NCBI GenBank assembly: GCA_008921705.1 | Contig: VFFE01007869.1 | Coordinates: 312,723-376,722, forward strand | DNA from: Burhinus oedicnemus | Lineage: Eukaryota; Chordata; Aves; Charadriiformes; Burhinidae | DNA length: 64,000 nt | Direction of reading: 5' to 3' | Shown: in pieces, positions 61,901 through 64,000 of the stretch | Numbering within the stretch: the stretch's first letter is position 1 | Layout of the letters: each line of letters opens with the position of its first letter | Notes under the pieces: model-generated | What the model saw: the letters and a program-made list of their open reading frames with translations, nothing else | Told to the model about the DNA's origin: nothing | Databases searched by the model: none | Translations under genes and position numbers: made by a program

Positions 61901-62292
61901 CAGCCCTCCCCTCTTCGCCCTGCTCCGCTCCCTGCCGCCTGTCTTTGTCCTCCCGCTCCTGTTCGTGCCTTTTGTTCACCCCACAGACTGCAGTGATACT
62001 GGAGGACTTCAGGGTCAGCCCAGCCTGGACAACCATCATCTGAGGTGGACACGCTCAACCAGCTTGCACCTTGTCATCCTGGAGCAGAGGAAGACCTCTG
62101 GCTCTCCACACGTGGTGGGCGCCTTACCCAGGAGAATGATGAGGATCCCTCCTAGCTGGGACCGTCGGTACTTGGCAGCTCCAGGCTCATGGCCCATCCG
62201 GATGCAGGGCAAGACCGTTATCAGCAAGAAGATAGCAGGAAGACCCAGGACAGAGGCAGCGATCATCAGTGCTCGACATGCTTGGACGTAAC
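55707..62292 (-). CDS. CLDN11: CLDN11 (claudin-11 / oligodendrocyte-specific protein), exons 2-3; partial
   Basis: Two minus-strand exons (62128-62292 and 55707-55939) encode the C-terminal 132 or so residues of claudin-11. If the protein has the mammalian length of 207, these are residues 76-207. They show TM2, the short intracellular loop, TM3, the second extracellular loop, TM4 and a cytosolic tail ending SSPTHAKSAHV, a PDZ-binding type C-terminus. Claudin-11 forms tight-junction strands in CNS myelin, between Sertoli cells and in the ear. Exon 1, with the start codon, TM1 and the first extracellular loop holding the claudin W-GLW-C-C signature, must lie beyond the right edge on the minus strand. 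No frame damage was seen. Orientation is convergent with SLC7A14, as in human. Confidence 0.97.
56844..56866. repeat. T23 homopolymer
   Basis: Twenty-three thymines followed by eight cytosines, giving an uninterrupted pyrimidine strand of over 30 bases. Confidence 0.9.
59594..59635 (+). repeat. T16 tract joined to G-quadruplex motif
   Basis: Sixteen thymines (59,594-59,609) pass directly into GGGGGG-T-GGGG-T-GGGG and, after a 7-base loop, GGG (59,610-59,635). The loop lengths 1, 1 and 7 fit the canonical quadruplex rule. It lies in CLDN11 intron 2, on the strand antisense to that gene. Confidence 0.75.
60177..60208. repeat. Near-perfect 30-base inverted repeat
   Basis: GTTT-GGG(G) followed by eight T, then seven A, CCC and AAAAC. 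The two halves are complementary apart from one or two bases. Confidence 0.75.
62128..62292 (-). CDS. CLDN11: CLDN11 exon 2 (TM2, loop, start of TM3)
   Basis: 165 bases, acceptor GCCAACAG, donor G|GTAAGG. It enters and leaves in phase 1. Encodes YVQACRALMIAASVLGLPAI and the rest of TM2 (FLLITVLPCI), the cytosolic RMGHEPGAAKYRRSQ and TM3 start GGILIILL. Only conservative changes relative to the mammalian protein as I remember it. Confidence 0.97.
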
Positions 62293-62340
62293 CTGTTGGC
62301 AAGGCAAGGAAAGAAGATTTTGATTATTTGACACAAGACA

Positions 62341-62830
62341 ATCATAGAATGGTTTAGGTTGGAAGGGACCTTAAAGATCACCTAGTTCCAACCCCCCTGC
62401 CGTGGGCAGGGACACCTCCCACTAGACCAGGTTGCTCAAAGCCCCATCCAACCTGGCCTTGAACACCTCCAGGGATGGGGCAGCCACAGCTTCCCTGGGC
62501 AACCTGGGCCAGTGTCTCACCACCCTCACAGTGAAGAATTTCTTCCTGAAATCTAATGTAAATCTCCTCTCTTCCAGTTTGAAGCCATTACCCCTTGTCC
62601 TATCACTACATGCCCTTGTAAAAAGTCCCTCTCCAGATTTCTTGTAGGCCCCTTTCAGACACTGGAAGGCCACAATAAGGTCTCCCTGGAGCCTTCTCCT
62701 CTCCAGGCTGAACAGCCCCAACTCTCTCAGCCTGTTTTCATAGCAGAGGTGCTCCAGTCCTCTGATCATCTTCGTGGCCCTCCTCTGGACCCACTCCAAC
62801 AGGTCCACGTCCTTCTTGTGCTGAGGACTC
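62341..62830 (-). mobile_element. CR1 LINE 3' end, relatively well preserved
   Basis: On the minus strand an open frame of about 130 CR1 codons runs to the normal ORF2 end. It passes RRATKMIRGLEHLC, RELGLFSLERRR, GLFTRACSDRTRGNGFKL and the terminal EVFKARLDGALSNLV with stop. The short 3' tail ends with the ATTCTATGATT-type motif at 62,341. It is 5' truncated near 62,830. The frame is unbroken, unlike the copy at 49.5 kb, suggesting a younger insertion. It has the same orientation as CLDN11. Confidence 0.93.
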
Positions 62831-63710
62831 CTTTTTGAGAACCTTTGGACAAAGGCTCCTGTTTGATTAGCTCCCAACATTTGCATGGAGTACCGGAGAC
62901 AGGTTCAATCCTTTGTGGAAACAATTAAGACAGTGAGACTGCAGTACAGTGGTTAGTGCGTGAACATGGGGTGTGCACACTCAAAATACTCCAACAAACA
63001 AGCAGCACTGCCTGGAAAACACAAGCTCTTCCCAGCAAGACACTGACAAATCCTGGAGCTGGGAAATATAGGAAGGGAAAGTAGGAAAAACAGCTAGGAA
63101 GGAGTTTTCCTGTATCTTTTTGTAGAGAGCTTTGATTAAATAACAAGAATTTGAAGTCTAAAGAGCAGCTTGCTGTGAGCAGAGGAGGTCCACAGTCATC
63201 CAAAAGGAGGGCTGAATAGTTGAAGTCCCATTACTGCAACATGCAGGTCCATGAGATACCACCACCAGCTGCCCTGAGGAGCTGAGGGCTGTTGACCTGG
63301 GAGGAGGAGGGATGCTCAGCAATCACAGCCACGTCCTGATGCTGCACCTCAGGAGTCCAGCCTGGTAACGGGGTTTCAGAGGAGACCTGTGGCTCGAGGT
63401 GACCAATCTGGCCCAAACCACAACACTGGCACAGCTCTTCCTTAGGGAGAAGAAACGACTGCACCTTGCAGAGCTGCTTGAGTTGCCATAACCAACGGCC
63501 ACGTTATCCCTCCAGGTCCCTACGGACATCACGGGATTCCCTGGCATTTCATCAGTTACCACCCCTCTCCTGCCTGCCCCAGTGCAGCACCAGCAGCCTA
63601 ACACAAGGCAGCAAGGAACGACAGGGGACGGGCACTGTGGGTGTGCTGGGCTGGGACGTGACATTTCTACCACTCTGTGAGGGTCTACGTATAATAATGT
63701 ATTAAAAAAA

Positions 63711-63810
63711 CCCCATATTTTTAATATATTATGTATATGTCATTTAAATTTTATATATATTATATAAAATTTAGATATGATATATATAATTTATACATAA
63801 ATAAATAAAA
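63711..63810. repeat. AT-rich low-complexity stretch with 29-base hairpin
   Basis: About 100 bases almost without G or C. Inside, 63,745-63,773 form a perfect inverted repeat with 13-base arms (TAAATTTTATATA) around a TAT loop. Confidence 0.85.
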
Positions 63811-64000
63811 CCAGGTCACTACTTGCATGCAAAAGAACAAGTCTCAGATTTGCTGCGTTGCCTAGTGAGCCTCCACCAGCTCTTGGGACAGTTTCAGCGG
63901 AGCGAACCCGCTGGCTCTCTTTCCCCTCTTGTTAACAAAATGAAGCTGCCACATGCAGACGTGGAGTTTCGTGATGCCTCAATCAGCAAAAAGGGGCCTC

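Larger units (their letters stand above)
55940..62127 (-). other. CLDN11 intron 2
   Basis: 6,188 bases, GT-AG. No exon is recognised inside. It contains a T23 tract (56,844-56,866) beside a CpG-rich patch (about 56,870-57,190), a T16 tract with a G-quadruplex motif at 59.6 kb, and a 30-base A/T-core inverted repeat at 60,177-60,208. Confidence 0.9.
62293..64000 (-). other. CLDN11 intron 1 (partial, runs off the right edge)
   Basis: At least 1.7 kb. Holds a CR1 copy beginning 48 bases upstream of the exon 2 acceptor and an AT-rich stretch with strong dyad symmetry at 63.7-63.8 kb. Exon 1 was searched for by its expected first-loop signature and is absent. Confidence 0.85.

Noticed and set aside
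62831..62886. Upstream extension of the CR1 open frame with an ATG
   Set aside because: The residues before the CR1 part do not match the element or any protein; the ATG lies in flanking intron DNA.

Overview
The window looks like a piece of a bird chromosome. Three fragments of the chicken-repeat (CR1) LINE family are present (window start, about 49.5-50.1 kb and 62.3-62.8 kb). The two recognisable genes have typical vertebrate split-exon structure with GT/AG junctions, and much of the rest is non-coding DNA with simple repeats. A crocodilian or turtle source cannot be excluded from the sequence alone, but compact introns and low repeat density favour a bird.

Layout. 1-315: end of a CR1 copy. 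About 316-18,380: non-coding, no recognisable exon. About 18,380-18,860: CpG-rich island broken by a 20-base assembly gap, a candidate promoter/first exon for SLC7A14. About 18,860-31,959: non-coding, probably intron 1 of SLC7A14, with a perfect palindromic CRE at 27,343. 31,960-47,484 (+): the complete SLC7A14 coding sequence in seven exons (2,316 bases, 771 codons plus stop), followed by a long probable 3' UTR holding a CR1 copy and likely ending near 51.93 kb. About 51.9-54.75 kb: convergent intergenic space with a CpG island near 53.5-53.8 kb. 54.75-62.29 kb (-): 3' UTR, exon 3 and exon 2 of CLDN11 (claudin-11); its exon 1 lies beyond the right edge.

The two genes are convergent neighbours, the same arrangement I know from human 3q26.2. 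SLC7A14 is a lysosomal APC-superfamily transporter of brain and retina. CLDN11 is the tight-junction claudin of myelin and Sertoli cells. They do not form a pathway; the linkage is conserved synteny. I rebuilt the exon-intron structure by reading phase and splice sites, and all junction phases close exactly.

I found no RNA gene, CRISPR array, intact mobile element or previously undescribed system. The points worth a second look are regulatory or structural: the CpG islands, G-quadruplex motifs, long palindromes, a CR1 copy beside a splice acceptor, another in a probable 3' UTR, and a lysosome-sorting-like motif in the transporter.
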